Source: Micromonospora sp. WMMD812 (GTDB lineage: Bacteria; Actinomycetota; Actinomycetes; Mycobacteriales; Micromonosporaceae). From it: a stretch of DNA of 64,000 nucleotides. A program made the position numbers and the translations under genes. The stretch is from positions 1,674,001-1,738,000 of the forward strand of contig NZ_CP114904.1 in NCBI RefSeq assembly GCF_027497215.1. Direction: 5' to 3'. The notes under the pieces are model-generated. The model was not told the origin of the DNA, searched no databases, and saw only the letters and a program-made list of their open reading frames with translations. This document shows positions 34,004 through 42,532 of the stretch, piece after piece. The first letter of the stretch is position 1. The number at the start of each line of letters is the position of its first letter.

Positions 34004-34626
34004 TCCGCGTCCTGCTGGTCGACGACCAGCACCTCATCCGCGCAGGCCTGCGCATGCTGTGCGACGCCCAGCCCGACATCGAAGTCGTCGGCGAGGCCGA
34101 CAACGGCCGCGATGCCGTATCCCTCGCCGCGCGGCTCCATCCCGACGTCGTCGTGATGGACCTACGCATGCCGGGCGTCGACGGGATCACCGCGACCAGT
34201 CGCATCCTCGCCGACCGACCAGTCGTCCGCGTCCTGGTGCTGACCACGTTCGGCGATGACGACCATCTGTATCCGGCCCTGACCGCCGGCGCCTGCGGAT
34301 TCCTGCTCAAGGACGCACCCCCCGGCGACCTGGTGGACGGCGTCCGCCGGGCCGCCGCCGGCGACAGCCCGTTCAGCCAGGAGGTGCTACGGCGCCTGGT
34401 CCAGCGCGCGGTGCACGCCCGCACCGAGACACCCCGGCCGGTCGAGGGACTGACCGCCCGCGAGCAGGATGTGCTGAACCTGGTCGCCGAGGGTCTGTCC
34501 AACACGGAGATCGCCGAGCGACTTCACATCGGCGTCACCACGGTCAAGACCCATATCACCAGCCTGATGACCAAGACCGGCAGCCCCAACCGAGTACGCC
34601 TGGCCCTGTTCGCCCACGACGCCTGA
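34000..34626 (+). CDS. NarL/FixJ-family response regulator
   Basis: The 208-residue protein has a receiver domain (VLLVDDQHLIRAGLRML, phospho-acceptor Asp54 in VVVMDLRMPG, Thr in VLVLTTFGDD, Lys in FLLKDAPPG). Its C-terminal LuxR HTH reads LTAREQDVLNLVAEGLSNTEIAERLHIGVTTVKTHITSLMTKTG. It is the partner of the overlapping kinase. Targets are not evident; no repeated site was seen upstream of 31268. Confidence 0.95.
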   Translation: MIRVLLVDDQHLIRAGLRMLCDAQPDIEVVGEADNGRDAVSLAARLHPDVVVMDLRMPGVDGITATSRILADRPVVRVLVLTTFGDDDHLYPALTAGACGFLLKDAPPGDLVDGVRRAAAGDSPFSQEVLRRLVQRAVHARTETPRPVEGLTAREQDVLNLVAEGLSNTEIAERLHIGVTTVKTHITSLMTKTGSPNRVRLALFAHDA

Positions 34627-34793
34627 AGGCCGCCCGGGCAGCAGGTCATCGGGGCAGGTGCGGCGGAAATCTGCCCTCGGCCGGAACAATCCACCGTCTG
34701 GTCGGGCAGCGGCCGGTATCCCGACGGACGCTGACGTACTCGCTGCGGGCGTCACCGTGGTCGGTGCACGAATGTCACCCGAGGATGGAGCGG

Positions 34794-35654
34794 TCAACGC
34801 GCCGCCCGGCCCACCGCCCGGAAGTGGCGGCGGAACTCGCGCGGACTCATCCCCGTCTGCGCCCGGAACCGGCGGTTGAAGTGCGACAGGTTCTGATAGC
34901 CGCATGCTGCTGCGATCTCGCTGATCGCCGCGTCGGCCTCGACAATCCGCCGGCACGCCTCGGCCAGCCGCACGTCGTTGACGTAGTCGGTGAAGGTGCG
35001 CCCGGTGTGGCGCCGGAAAAAGCGGCCGAACGCGTCAGGGGTCATGGCCACCAGCGCGGCCGCCCGCGCCACCGTTATCTCCTCGGCGTAGTCGCGGCGG
35101 ACCAGCCCGATCACGAGGTCGACCCGGCGCCGGGAGGAGGCGTCGACGTCGGTCACCAGCGAGCGCGTGGCGAGCGTCTCGGTGGGAAGCTCGGCGAGCG
35201 ACACCAGGATGTCGAGCAGCCGGATCGACCGCCGGGCGGGGTCGAGGCCGCCGATCCCGAGGATCCCGGCCGCTGCCTCCTCGGCGCCCCCGCCGGTGAA
35301 GCGCAGCCCGTGCGCGGAGCGTTCGAGCAGCCGTTCGACGCCCTGGAACTCGGGCCGGGCGAAGAAACCGGTGCCGAACGCGTCGTGCTGGAACTGCAAC
35401 GTGACGGCCTCGTGCCAGCCGGCCGGGCCCGACTCCCAGGTGTGCGGCGTCAGCGCGCCCACCAGGACGAGGTCGCCGGGTTCGTAGTCGTCGACCCGGT
35501 CGCCCACGTAACGCCGGCCCGAGCCGGCGACGATGAGCGTCAGCTCGTATTCGGGGTGGTAGTGCCAGTCGAACGCGAACCGCGGTTCGGCGCGCACCCC
35601 GTGGTGCCACGAGAGGTAGGGCGAGGACGGCACGCGCTCCAACGACGGACGCAT
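34794..35654 (-). CDS. AraC-family transcriptional regulator with cupin sensor domain
   Basis: An ATG at 35654 gives 286 residues; the longer frame upstream would run into the divergent promoter. The N-terminal half is a cupin (WHYHPEYELTLIVAGSGRRYVGD, YEPGDLVLVGALTPHTW). The C-terminal half has two HTH units (ITVARAAALVAMTPDAFGRFFRRHTG and ISEIAAACGYQNLSHFNRRFRAQTGMSPREFR), the typical AraC signature. It is divergent from the dioxygenase at 35795 and likely controls it in response to a small ligand. Confidence 0.92.
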   Translation of the reverse strand: MRPSLERVPSSPYLSWHHGVRAEPRFAFDWHYHPEYELTLIVAGSGRRYVGDRVDDYEPGDLVLVGALTPHTWESGPAGWHEAVTLQFQHDAFGTGFFARPEFQGVERLLERSAHGLRFTGGGAEEAAAGILGIGGLDPARRSIRLLDILVSLAELPTETLATRSLVTDVDASSRRRVDLVIGLVRRDYAEEITVARAAALVAMTPDAFGRFFRRHTGRTFTDYVNDVRLAEACRRIVEADAAISEIAAACGYQNLSHFNRRFRAQTGMSPREFRRHFRAVGRAAR

Positions 35655-35794
35655 GCCCGAACGGTACCCTGCCGGCCGCACAAGGACGGTGGCCGCGACG
35701 AATCGGTCGGCAGAGTATCGGTTTCGGCCGCCGACGGCGTGGTGGTCCAGCCCTGCTCCCCCACACACTCAGGTGGCGACCCAAGGGAGGCTCG

Positions 35795-36610
35795 ATGACA
35801 ACCACCGCCACCGAACTCGACCAGCACTATGCAGTCAGCGCGCAGGACGTCGCGCGGTACGCCGAAGACGGCTTCGTGAAGCTGCGCGGCGTGCTCAGCC
35901 CCGACGTCGTCGCTCGCTACGAGCCGGAGATCACCGAGCAGGTCATCCGGCTCAACACCCAGCACCTGCCGCTGTCCGAGCGGGACACCTACAGCCGGGC
36001 GTTCCTCCAGGTCATCAACCTGTGGCGACACAGCGACAGGGTTCGCGAGTTTGCCTTCTCCCGCCGGTTGGCGGGGATCGCCGCCCAGCTGCTCGGGGTG
36101 CCGGCGGTGCGGCTCTACCACGACCAGGCGCTCTACAAGGAGGCCGGCGGTGGCATCACGCCGTGGCACGTCGACCAGCACTACTGGCCGCTGTCAAGCG
36201 ACCGCACCGTCACGGTCTGGGTCCCGTTACAGGACACCCCGCAAGAACTCGGCCCGCTGACCTTGGCGGCCGGCAGCCACCGCTCCGAGTACGGTCGCGA
36301 ACTCGCGATCGGCGACGAGTCGCAGGCGCGCCTCGACGCGTTTGTGACCGAGTCCGGCTACCGCGTTGACGACTCGCCGTACGCGATCGGCGACGTCAGC
36401 TTCCACTCCGGCTGGACCATCCACCGGGCGCCCCCGAACACGAGCGCCACGCCCCGGCGGGTGATGACCGTCATCTACATGGACGCCGCCATCGAAGTGA
36501 CCCGGCCGACCAACCGCTACCAGGAGGCGGACCTCGCCGCCTTCCTCGGTGGCCGTCCGGTCGGCAGCGTCGCCGACGGCCCCCTCAACCCGGTGCTCTG
36601 GTCGGCCTGA
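35795..36610 (+). CDS. Phytanoyl-CoA dioxygenase (PhyH)-family Fe(II)/2-oxoglutarate oxygenase
   Basis: The 271-residue protein has YAEDGFVKLRGVLSPDVV at the start and the Fe ligands His125 and Asp127 in TPWHVDQHYWPL. It also has LGPLTLAAGSHRSEYG, the distal His210 in WTIHRAPPNTS, and a 2-oxoglutarate-binding Arg in RRVMTVIYM. It hydroxylates an unknown small molecule using O2 and 2-oxoglutarate. GGGAGGCTCG precedes the ATG. The divergent AraC regulator suggests inducible expression. Confidence 0.9.
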   Translation: MTTTATELDQHYAVSAQDVARYAEDGFVKLRGVLSPDVVARYEPEITEQVIRLNTQHLPLSERDTYSRAFLQVINLWRHSDRVREFAFSRRLAGIAAQLLGVPAVRLYHDQALYKEAGGGITPWHVDQHYWPLSSDRTVTVWVPLQDTPQELGPLTLAAGSHRSEYGRELAIGDESQARLDAFVTESGYRVDDSPYAIGDVSFHSGWTIHRAPPNTSATPRRVMTVIYMDAAIEVTRPTNRYQEADLAAFLGGRPVGSVADGPLNPVLWSA

Positions 36611-36659
36611 CCGACCGGGCATCGCCCGCATGCTGACACCGCACTGGCCAGGCGGAGGC

Positions 36660-36691
36660 GGCCGGCGAGATCCTCGTTGACCCCGCCGGCC
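36660..36691. terminator. Hairpin between convergent genes
   Basis: An 8-bp stem GGCCGGCG/CGCCGGCC (36660-36667 with 36684-36691) lies between the convergent dioxygenase and ScyD-like genes. Confidence 0.5.
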
Positions 36692-36699
36692 GTCGTCGC

Positions 36700-37926
36700 T
36701 CAGTGACCGCGTCGGGGTGTGACCTTGAGAAGCTGACCCGCCCCGCCCGGGAGGATGCTGCGGTTGCTGACGTAGATCGTGCCGTCCTTCGCCACGGCCA
36801 GACCGCCGGGGACCTCGAGACCCGGCACCCGCACCTCGGACTTCTTCCCGTGGCTGACCTTCACCAGCCGGCCGGGAAGGTTGCCACAGACCTCGGCGTC
36901 CAGCAGACCGGCGCGCGCGATCTCGAGGACATACAGGGAACGGTCCGGCCCGAATGCGATGTCCACGATCGCGCTGAACCCGCGGGCGTACGTCGAGACG
37001 TGGCCGGTGCGCGGGTCCACCCGGAACACGCGCGCCTCTCCCGGGGCGAACGGGAAGCCGGTGAGCTGACCGACGTAGTAGGCGCCGTCCGGGCCCACCA
37101 CCACCGACGTCGGGACGGCCTGAGACGGTATCGGGGTGCCGGCCGGCGGGAAGTCCGGCGGCGCCGGGCAGGTCAGCGCGGGCACCGGCCGCACCGCGGC
37201 AGGGAACGTCGCCACGGTGCTGATTCGGCCATTGGCGCCGACCCTGAGCAGGGCGTTGGCTCCGGCGTCGACGGCCAGGGTGGCACCCCCGCGCAGCGCC
37301 GCAACCGAGTACGGGTTGGCGTCCGGCCCGCCCCCGTCCGGGTCGTTCGCGCCCTCGTACGCCGCAAGGTCGGCGATCGTCCGCTCGCCCCCGTACCCAC
37401 GGACCCGCTTGACCGTGCCGAACTCCCTGGCGAACGAGATGTCCTGCGCGATCGTGTCACGGACTTCCGGCGGCGCGCCCAGCCCCATGGCGATGAGCAT
37501 CGTGTTCGGATGATCAGCCACGACGTCATGCGGGCCGGTGGCGGCGAAGCCGATCGCCGCGGGGTCGCAGGTGCCGTTCTCGCCCGCGCCGCTGTAGGAC
37601 GGAAGGCCATTGACGATGCGACGCTGGCTTCCGTGCTGGACCTTGGTCACCCCGCCGGTCTCGCCGAAGCACAGAGTTGAGCCGCTCGGCCCCCCGCCGC
37701 CCGGCACCTCCGCCGCCATGGGTCCACCGGCGCCGGCCTCGGCGACGTAAACGGCGCCGTCGCGACCGATCGTCACGCCGCGCGGGTTGAGCAGACCGTC
37801 CGCGATCACCCGCACTGTCGGAGCGTCGGAATGTGCCAGCGCAGGTGCCGCCGGCAGCAGACCGACGACCACCGCTCCCGCCGCCAGGCCTACCAACGTC
37901 GACCGGGCCTGTCTTGATCGAATCAT
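36700..37926 (-). CDS. Secreted ScyD/ScyE-family beta-propeller-like protein
   Basis: The 408-residue protein has a Sec signal (RSTLVGLAAGAVVVGLLPAAPALA-HS) and an NHL/SMP-30-like propeller pattern: VRVIADGLLNPRGVTIGRDGAVYVAEAG, GPHDVVADHPNTMLIAMGLG, PTSVVVGPDGAYYVGQLTGFPF, DIAFGPDRSLYVLE and PGGLAVAKDGTIYVSNRS. The LTGFPF-EARVFRVDP stretch is typical of the ScyD/ScyE family, named from cyanobacterial scytonemin clusters but common in actinomycetes without that pathway. A GGGGGGAG ribosome binding site 5 bp from the ATG at 37926 fixes the start. It is probably extracellular; its role here is unknown. Confidence 0.85.
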   Translation of the reverse strand: MIRSRQARSTLVGLAAGAVVVGLLPAAPALAHSDAPTVRVIADGLLNPRGVTIGRDGAVYVAEAGAGGPMAAEVPGGGGPSGSTLCFGETGGVTKVQHGSQRRIVNGLPSYSGAGENGTCDPAAIGFAATGPHDVVADHPNTMLIAMGLGAPPEVRDTIAQDISFAREFGTVKRVRGYGGERTIADLAAYEGANDPDGGGPDANPYSVAALRGGATLAVDAGANALLRVGANGRISTVATFPAAVRPVPALTCPAPPDFPPAGTPIPSQAVPTSVVVGPDGAYYVGQLTGFPFAPGEARVFRVDPRTGHVSTYARGFSAIVDIAFGPDRSLYVLEIARAGLLDAEVCGNLPGRLVKVSHGKKSEVRVPGLEVPGGLAVAKDGTIYVSNRSILPGGAGQLLKVTPRRGH

Positions 37927-38129
37927 GAAATCTCCCCCCTCGGATGGACAGACGCGGGACACGTCCGCCCACTTCCGATGCTCATGCTGCCGGCCGAGGC
38001 AGACCGGGAGAGTGTTCTGTCCCTGAGACGACAGGAGCCAGCCCACGTCGGCGACCGCACTGTCTCCCGCTGTCGGCATCACTGCATGACCAGGGCAAGG
38101 AGAAGGCGCCGCATCGCCAGGGCGGCGCG
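37927..38129. other. Short intergenic region
   Basis: About 200 bp holding the ScyD-like promoter and the broken 5' end of the ATPase remnant. No Walker A motif or other N-terminal ATPase sequence is found here in any frame. Confidence 0.5.
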
Positions 38130-38912
38130 ATGACCCTGAAGGGCAGCAACACGCGCCGCCGGGTGGCCTTCCCGGTCAGCGTGGACGGCGCCGACAACGG
38201 CACCGCGCTCGGGGTGATGAGCCAGGGTGAGATGCACGCCCTCGGTCTGGCCACGTTCCTGCCGCGCGGCTGCGCGACGGAGAGCCCGTTCCGGTTCATC
38301 GTCGTTAACGACCCGGTGCAAAGCATGGACCCGGCCAAGGTGGACGGACTGGCCCGGATGCTCGCGGAGCTGGCCGAGCAGCGGCAGGTGGTGGTGTTCA
38401 CTCATGACACCCGGCTGCCGGACGCGGTCCGGCGGCTCGACCTGGGCAAGGCCCGGATCATCGAGGTGACCCGGGCGGAGCGGTCCGTGGTGACGCTGCG
38501 GGCCGGATCCGACCCGGTGTCCCGGCACCTGGACGACGCGTACGCGCTGGCGCGCAACGACGAGATCGCCGCCGAGGCACGCGGGCCGGTGGTCGCGGAG
38601 TTGTGCCGATCGGCGATCGAAGCGGCCTGCCATCGGGTGATCTGGCGGACCCGGGTGGGGCGAGGTGTGCCGCACGCGGACACCGAGAAGGCGATCGAGG
38701 ATGCGTCCCGCCGGCTGACCACTACCGTCGCCCTCGCGGCGTTCGATGACGCCGACCGGGGTGGCGACGTGCTCGGCTGGCTCGGCCGCCGGCACGGACC
38801 GCGGGCCGTCAACGCGTACCAGGCGTGCCGGGAAGGCGTGCACGGCGCGTACCTGGCGGACCTGCCCGGGCTGGTCGCGGACGCGCGCCTCCTCACGGCG
38901 GCGCTGTCGTGA
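38130..38912 (+). pseudogene. N-terminally truncated RecF/SMC-like P-loop ATPase
   Basis: The remaining 260 residues are the C-terminal part of an SMC-like AAA ATPase: the ABC-type signature MSQGEMHALGLATFLP, Walker B FRFIVVNDPVQSMDPAKVDGL (one of the usual two acidic residues is Asn), the H-loop QVVVFTHDTRLPDAV, and a helical tail ending in LLTAALS. The Walker A half and coiled coil, expected several hundred residues upstream, are absent. The start at 38130 is only the first usable ATG. The stop overlaps the next gene by 4 bp, as in an intact two-gene unit. A second, more deleted copy lies at 46502. Confidence 0.75.
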
Positions 38913-39322
38913 CCGCGCCGACGCCCGAGCGTTGCCTGGCGGCGGCCGACCAGCTGCTGCGGGGGTCCGGTGTCCTCGGCGCCGCGGCGGTGACCGCCGG
39001 GTGGTGGCCGCGGGCCTGTGCCTGCCTGATCCGGCTCGCCCTCGAAGGCGGGATCGACGCCTACTGGCGGCGGGTGAAGCCGACGGTGGCGGGCTGCCGG
39101 CAGGGCCGCGCGAAGCAGCTGATGCTGCGCGGCCGGCTCGGCCCGGGCGCGGAGACCGCCCGCCGGGTGGCGTTCGCCTGGACGACGCTGTCCGCCGCCG
39201 CCCATCACCACTGCTACGAGCTGGCGCCCACGGCGGCGGAGCTGCGTCGCCTGCACGCGGAGGTGAGCGCCCTGCTCACTCGGCTTCAGCCGGGCGGTCA
39301 GGACCGCCCCCACCCGAACTGA
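38909..39322 (+). CDS. Small helical partner protein of the ATPase, function unknown
   Basis: The GTG start at 38909 overlaps the ATPase stop (GTGA). The 137-residue product is predicted all-helical, with LAAADQLLRGSG, WWPRACACLIRLALEGGIDAYWRR, AFAWTTLSAAAHHHCYELAPTAAELRRLHAEVSALL. I recall similar small proteins paired with SMC-like ATPases in actinomycetes, but no function is established. HEPN-like or AbiV-like RNase folds are a possibility only by shape. It appears intact although its ATPase is not. Confidence 0.7.
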   Translation: MTAPTPERCLAAADQLLRGSGVLGAAAVTAGWWPRACACLIRLALEGGIDAYWRRVKPTVAGCRQGRAKQLMLRGRLGPGAETARRVAFAWTTLSAAAHHHCYELAPTAAELRRLHAEVSALLTRLQPGGQDRPHPN

Positions 39323-39352
39323 CCCGACACCATCGACCTGAGGGATGCCACC

Positions 39353-39751
39353 TTGTCCTACCAGCCCGGATACGACCCGACCCGTCCGCAGCCGCCGATC
39401 TCGGCCGTCCCTGCCAGCCCCTACCCGCCGTACGGCTATCACCCGCCCGTGCCGCAGGTGGTGGTGCAGGCCCCGCCCGCCTCCGGCACCGCCACCGCGT
39501 CGATGGTGCTCGGCATCCTCGGCGTGCTCGGCGGGTGGTGCCTGTTCGGGCTGCCCTGCATCCTCGCCGTCATTCTCGGCCACGTCGGCCTGCACGAAAC
39601 GCGCCACGGCACGAAGTCCGGCCGCGGCATGGCGGTCGCCGGACTGGTCCTCGGCTACGTCTTCGTCGGACCGATGATCGCCTTCACGATCATGGTGTTC
39701 TTCGGCGGCGTGATCGGCGCAGCCACCCCGACTTCGACGCCCACGCCCTGA
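39353..39751 (+). CDS. DUF4190-type small membrane protein
   Basis: A TTG at 39353, 8 bp after GAGGG, gives 132 residues. The first 45 are Pro/Tyr-rich (YDPTRPQPPIS, YPPYGYHPPVPQ). Two membrane spans follow (SMVLGILGVLGGWCLFGLPCILAVILGHVGL and MAVAGLVLGYVFVGPMIAFTIMVFF) with the His-rich turn HETRHGTKSGRGM between. This is the DUF4190 layout. The N-terminal coding bases recur in the scar copy at 46663, so it belonged to the same duplicated unit. Confidence 0.82.
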   Translation: MSYQPGYDPTRPQPPISAVPASPYPPYGYHPPVPQVVVQAPPASGTATASMVLGILGVLGGWCLFGLPCILAVILGHVGLHETRHGTKSGRGMAVAGLVLGYVFVGPMIAFTIMVFFGGVIGAATPTSTPTP

Positions 39752-39810
39752 CTGCCAGAAGCGTGGGCCGGACAACGAGATGCTCACGAGGCGCCGGAGA
39801 GACAGGTGTC

Positions 39811-40548
39811 ATGTCCCGAACGAATCACGATCCCGCAGCATCCGGCCCGTCCAGTGAGCTGTCCCGCACGGACGCGGGCTGCGTCATCGCGGTGCGCTGG
39901 CGCGCCGACGCGGCACCGACTGGCACCCCTGGACCCGACGAGGTCGTCGTCCGCATCGCCGACGACGCTCCGCCCAACGTCCGGGAACACGGCCTCACCT
40001 CGGCGACCCTGCACCGGCTCGGACGGCAGGTCGACGACATGGTGGCCGAGTACCACGAGCTGCCGAGTGTCGGCGCCTACCAGGTGATGGGGCGGCGGTA
40101 CATCGAACGCCGCCTCGCCGACCTGGCCCGCGCTCGGGGTGCGGCCGACGACGGCTTCGACTCGGCTTTGCTCGCCCTCTTCGAGGACCTGACCGGTCGC
40201 GGGCACAACGATCCGCTCGGGGCGCTCGCCACGGCCACCGGCCGGTCGCGGGAGGCCCTCGAGCACCTGCTGGACGTGGCCGGCCAGCGGCACGCCCGCG
40301 ATGGGCACCGCGCGGGAACGCCGTGTCTCCCGGTGCGGATACTGCCCGGGGGACATCGTCGAAGCACCGCCGCGCCTGGTCGGAGGTCTTCCACCGGAGC
40401 CGCATCTCGCCACAGGTGTTCGTCGTCGCGGCAGATGCGCAGAAGGAGGTCGAGAAGCTCGTCGCCGGGCTCGGCCTGCCGGAGGCGTCCTCGACCGGAC
40501 TGTTCGACAATGCCCACTGGGCCACGCCGCTGCTCGACGGCGCCGTGA
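39811..40548 (+). CDS. Unrecognised protein, probably frameshifted near residue 165
   Basis: From an ATG at 39811 the first 165 residues look coding (CVIAVRWRADAAPTGTPGPDEVVVRIADD, DDMVAEYHELPSVGAYQVMGRRYIERRLADLAR, GALATATGRSREALEHLLDVAGQRHA). After about 40305 the frame turns into Arg/Ser-rich sequence while coding-like sequence continues in the other two forward frames (one reading RVSRCGYCPGDIVE, then the frame of the next entry). Either one or two frame changes have broken a longer gene, or two small genes overlap. I do not recognise the family. Confidence 0.45.
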   Translation: MSRTNHDPAASGPSSELSRTDAGCVIAVRWRADAAPTGTPGPDEVVVRIADDAPPNVREHGLTSATLHRLGRQVDDMVAEYHELPSVGAYQVMGRRYIERRLADLARARGAADDGFDSALLALFEDLTGRGHNDPLGALATATGRSREALEHLLDVAGQRHARDGHRAGTPCLPVRILPGGHRRSTAAPGRRSSTGAASRHRCSSSRQMRRRRSRSSSPGSACRRRPRPDCSTMPTGPRRCSTAP

Positions 40549-40874
40549 CGACGCTGCGCACCTACGGCCTGCCCACCCTGCCCGGCGGGACCCGGGTGTA
40601 CGGTCACCGGCCGTTGCGGCTGCTCTGCCACCTCATGAGCCTCCAGCCGCCGGCCCGCGCACTCATGGGCGAGCCGTCGGTGCCGCAGTTCGACCAGTTG
40701 CTGGCCGACCTCGACCGGCAGCGGCAGGCCGACAAGGACACGCTACTCGCCCAGGCGCATAGGGCCATGGCCAACGATTCGCAGGAGGTTCTGGCGGCGG
40801 TCCAGGCGCTGTTCGGCGGCGAGAAGGCCGCCACCGCCGTCGAGGCCAGCCGGCAGCGGCCACGCAACGGCTGA
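40323..40874 (+). CDS. Unrecognised protein, possibly the 3' part of the preceding gene
   Basis: A GTG at 40323 opens 183 residues with good codon bias from about residue 15: RAWSEVFHRSRISPQVFVVAADAQKEVEKLVAGLGLP, HWATPLLDGAVTTLRTYGLPTLPGG, FDQLLADLDRQRQADKDTLLAQAHRAMAND. It is mostly helical with a C-terminal acidic/basic coiled stretch. There is no clear ribosome binding site, which supports its being the continuation of the preceding frame. Its stop is 2 bp from the stop of the convergent gene at 40877. Confidence 0.5.
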   Translation: MSPGADTARGTSSKHRRAWSEVFHRSRISPQVFVVAADAQKEVEKLVAGLGLPEASSTGLFDNAHWATPLLDGAVTTLRTYGLPTLPGGTRVYGHRPLRLLCHLMSLQPPARALMGEPSVPQFDQLLADLDRQRQADKDTLLAQAHRAMANDSQEVLAAVQALFGGEKAATAVEASRQRPRNG

Positions 40875-40876
40875 AA

Positions 40877-42532
40877 TCACATCAAGGTCGTCGAGTTGTT
40901 GAGGCGGTACTCCATCCACGCCACCGAGACTTCCACGCCGCCGGGTAGCGCGTGTCGAGCCAATTCGACCCGCCAGGCGTCCTCCAGGTTGGTGGATATC
41001 CGGGGGCCGATGACGTCGGGTCTGGTGTCCGCGAACTGACGAAGCATGCGGCGGGAGAGCGTGATCTTCCCTCTCCCCCGCAGCGTCGACTCGCCGACAT
41101 CCCGACAGACCAGGTAGTCGAGATTCGGCAGGGCTCCGACCTCCTCCATCTCGCCGACGGCGGGAGTGAGACCCGTCACCTTGAGTGCGTCCATGAAGGC
41201 GATCAGGGGTGCGGCGAGACCGTCGTCCGTGCCGGCCGCCCGCCAGGAGAACCAGAGCGGGATGCGGTCACTGCCCTCGCCGGGTCGAACGAGCATGGTC
41301 GGCCCGGTGAGGACTTGGTAGTCACCCGCGCGGTCGGTCAGGCCGGTGAGCTTGTCTCGGTCGGGCTTGCCGTTGTCGTTCCCTGTCACCAGCGGCAGGA
41401 TCTCGGGGAGCAGCTCCTGCGGAGCACTCGTCCGACCCTCCCTGTCGTCCCCGCGTGCCGATCGGATGCGCCCGCGCAGGTCCTTCTCGAACTCGTCGGT
41501 TCCTCCGGGTGGGAGCCGGTTGACGGCGAGTTGCAGGTGGATGAAGGCAAGATCGTCCAGCGAAATGATCGAGCAGGCCAGCACGCCCAGTTCGGGGAAC
41601 TCCCGAAGGTAGGACATGATCGCACTGGTCGATCCGACGCGGGCGGGGCCGACGAAGGTGAGGGGCAGGCAGCACCGCGCCTCCGCGCCGTCCCACCGCG
41701 TCCGGGCCGCGCCCTGCTCGGCTTTCGACTGGTCGTACGGGCGGACCAGATACCAGTTGCCTTGCCGGTGGCCCGGCCGGATGTCGGCCCGCCAGAACCC
41801 GTAGCCGCGTTTGCCGGCGAAGTGCGCGAACGCCTCGGAGAGCTTGAGGCGCCGTTCAGCGCCGGCGCGTCGCAGCGCCATAGCGAATCGCACCGCGACG
41901 GCGGACGGCACGGGCCACTGCCCGTCGTCGGGCCGGGCGGGCAGCTGAACCGGGCCTTGCACGGACAGCAACGGTGCCTTGTGCTCAGCGGCGACTCTCG
42001 CAATCTCCGCAATCAACTCGGCGATCGCTCGGCTGTGGAAGCTCGACCACCGGGTGGTGTTCTCCTGTATCAGGATCAGGCCCTCGAACCTCTGCCCCGA
42101 CTCGTAGATGAAGGTCGGGTTGGGCCACGCCGTGCCCTGGAAGACCCACTCGTCGGGGGATCGATCATCGACTCTGAGTGCCACTGGAAGGTCACTGCCC
42201 CGACGCCGGCGCTGCATGCCTTGCGGGAGCGCGCCGACGTATGTCCCGATGACCAGCCCGACCCCGTGCGCGGCGGAGGAAAGGGTCTCGCGCGGGGTCT
42301 GGCGCGCCGGCCGTGCTTCATGGCTGCCGTTCGCGCCGCGATGGTCAGGCTGCGGCGGCGCAAACCGTCCGGCATAGGCCCGGTCGCCGAACAGGTCACG
42401 AAGGTAGCCGCCGCGGTCCAGGACGTGGTGTACCTCGAAGTTCACCTGCATCAGAGACTGCCTCGCCATCAGAAATCCGGCTCGGGCGAGGTCGGCTAGC
42501 GCGGCAGGGGAGTTCTCTTCGTCGTCACTCAT
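40877..42532 (-). CDS. Unrecognised 551-residue soluble protein of a two-gene operon
   Basis: I do not recognise this family. The N-terminus is helical (ALADLARAGFLMARQSLMQVNFEVHHVLDRGGYLRDLFGD). The middle has hydrophobic strands (FEGLILIQENTTRWSSFHSRAIAELIAEIARVA, GNWYLVRPYDQSK, CCLPLTFVGPARVGSTSAIMSYLREFPELGVLACSII). The end has ITLSRRMLRQFADTRPDVIGPRISTNLEDAWRVELARHALPGGVEVSVAWMEYR. There is no signal peptide, membrane span or P-loop. It overlaps the end of the membrane-protein gene by 8 bp, so the two are translationally coupled and likely work together. Confidence 0.7.
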   Translation of the reverse strand: MSDDEENSPAALADLARAGFLMARQSLMQVNFEVHHVLDRGGYLRDLFGDRAYAGRFAPPQPDHRGANGSHEARPARQTPRETLSSAAHGVGLVIGTYVGALPQGMQRRRRGSDLPVALRVDDRSPDEWVFQGTAWPNPTFIYESGQRFEGLILIQENTTRWSSFHSRAIAELIAEIARVAAEHKAPLLSVQGPVQLPARPDDGQWPVPSAVAVRFAMALRRAGAERRLKLSEAFAHFAGKRGYGFWRADIRPGHRQGNWYLVRPYDQSKAEQGAARTRWDGAEARCCLPLTFVGPARVGSTSAIMSYLREFPELGVLACSIISLDDLAFIHLQLAVNRLPPGGTDEFEKDLRGRIRSARGDDREGRTSAPQELLPEILPLVTGNDNGKPDRDKLTGLTDRAGDYQVLTGPTMLVRPGEGSDRIPLWFSWRAAGTDDGLAAPLIAFMDALKVTGLTPAVGEMEEVGALPNLDYLVCRDVGESTLRGRGKITLSRRMLRQFADTRPDVIGPRISTNLEDAWRVELARHALPGGVEVSVAWMEYRLNNSTTLM

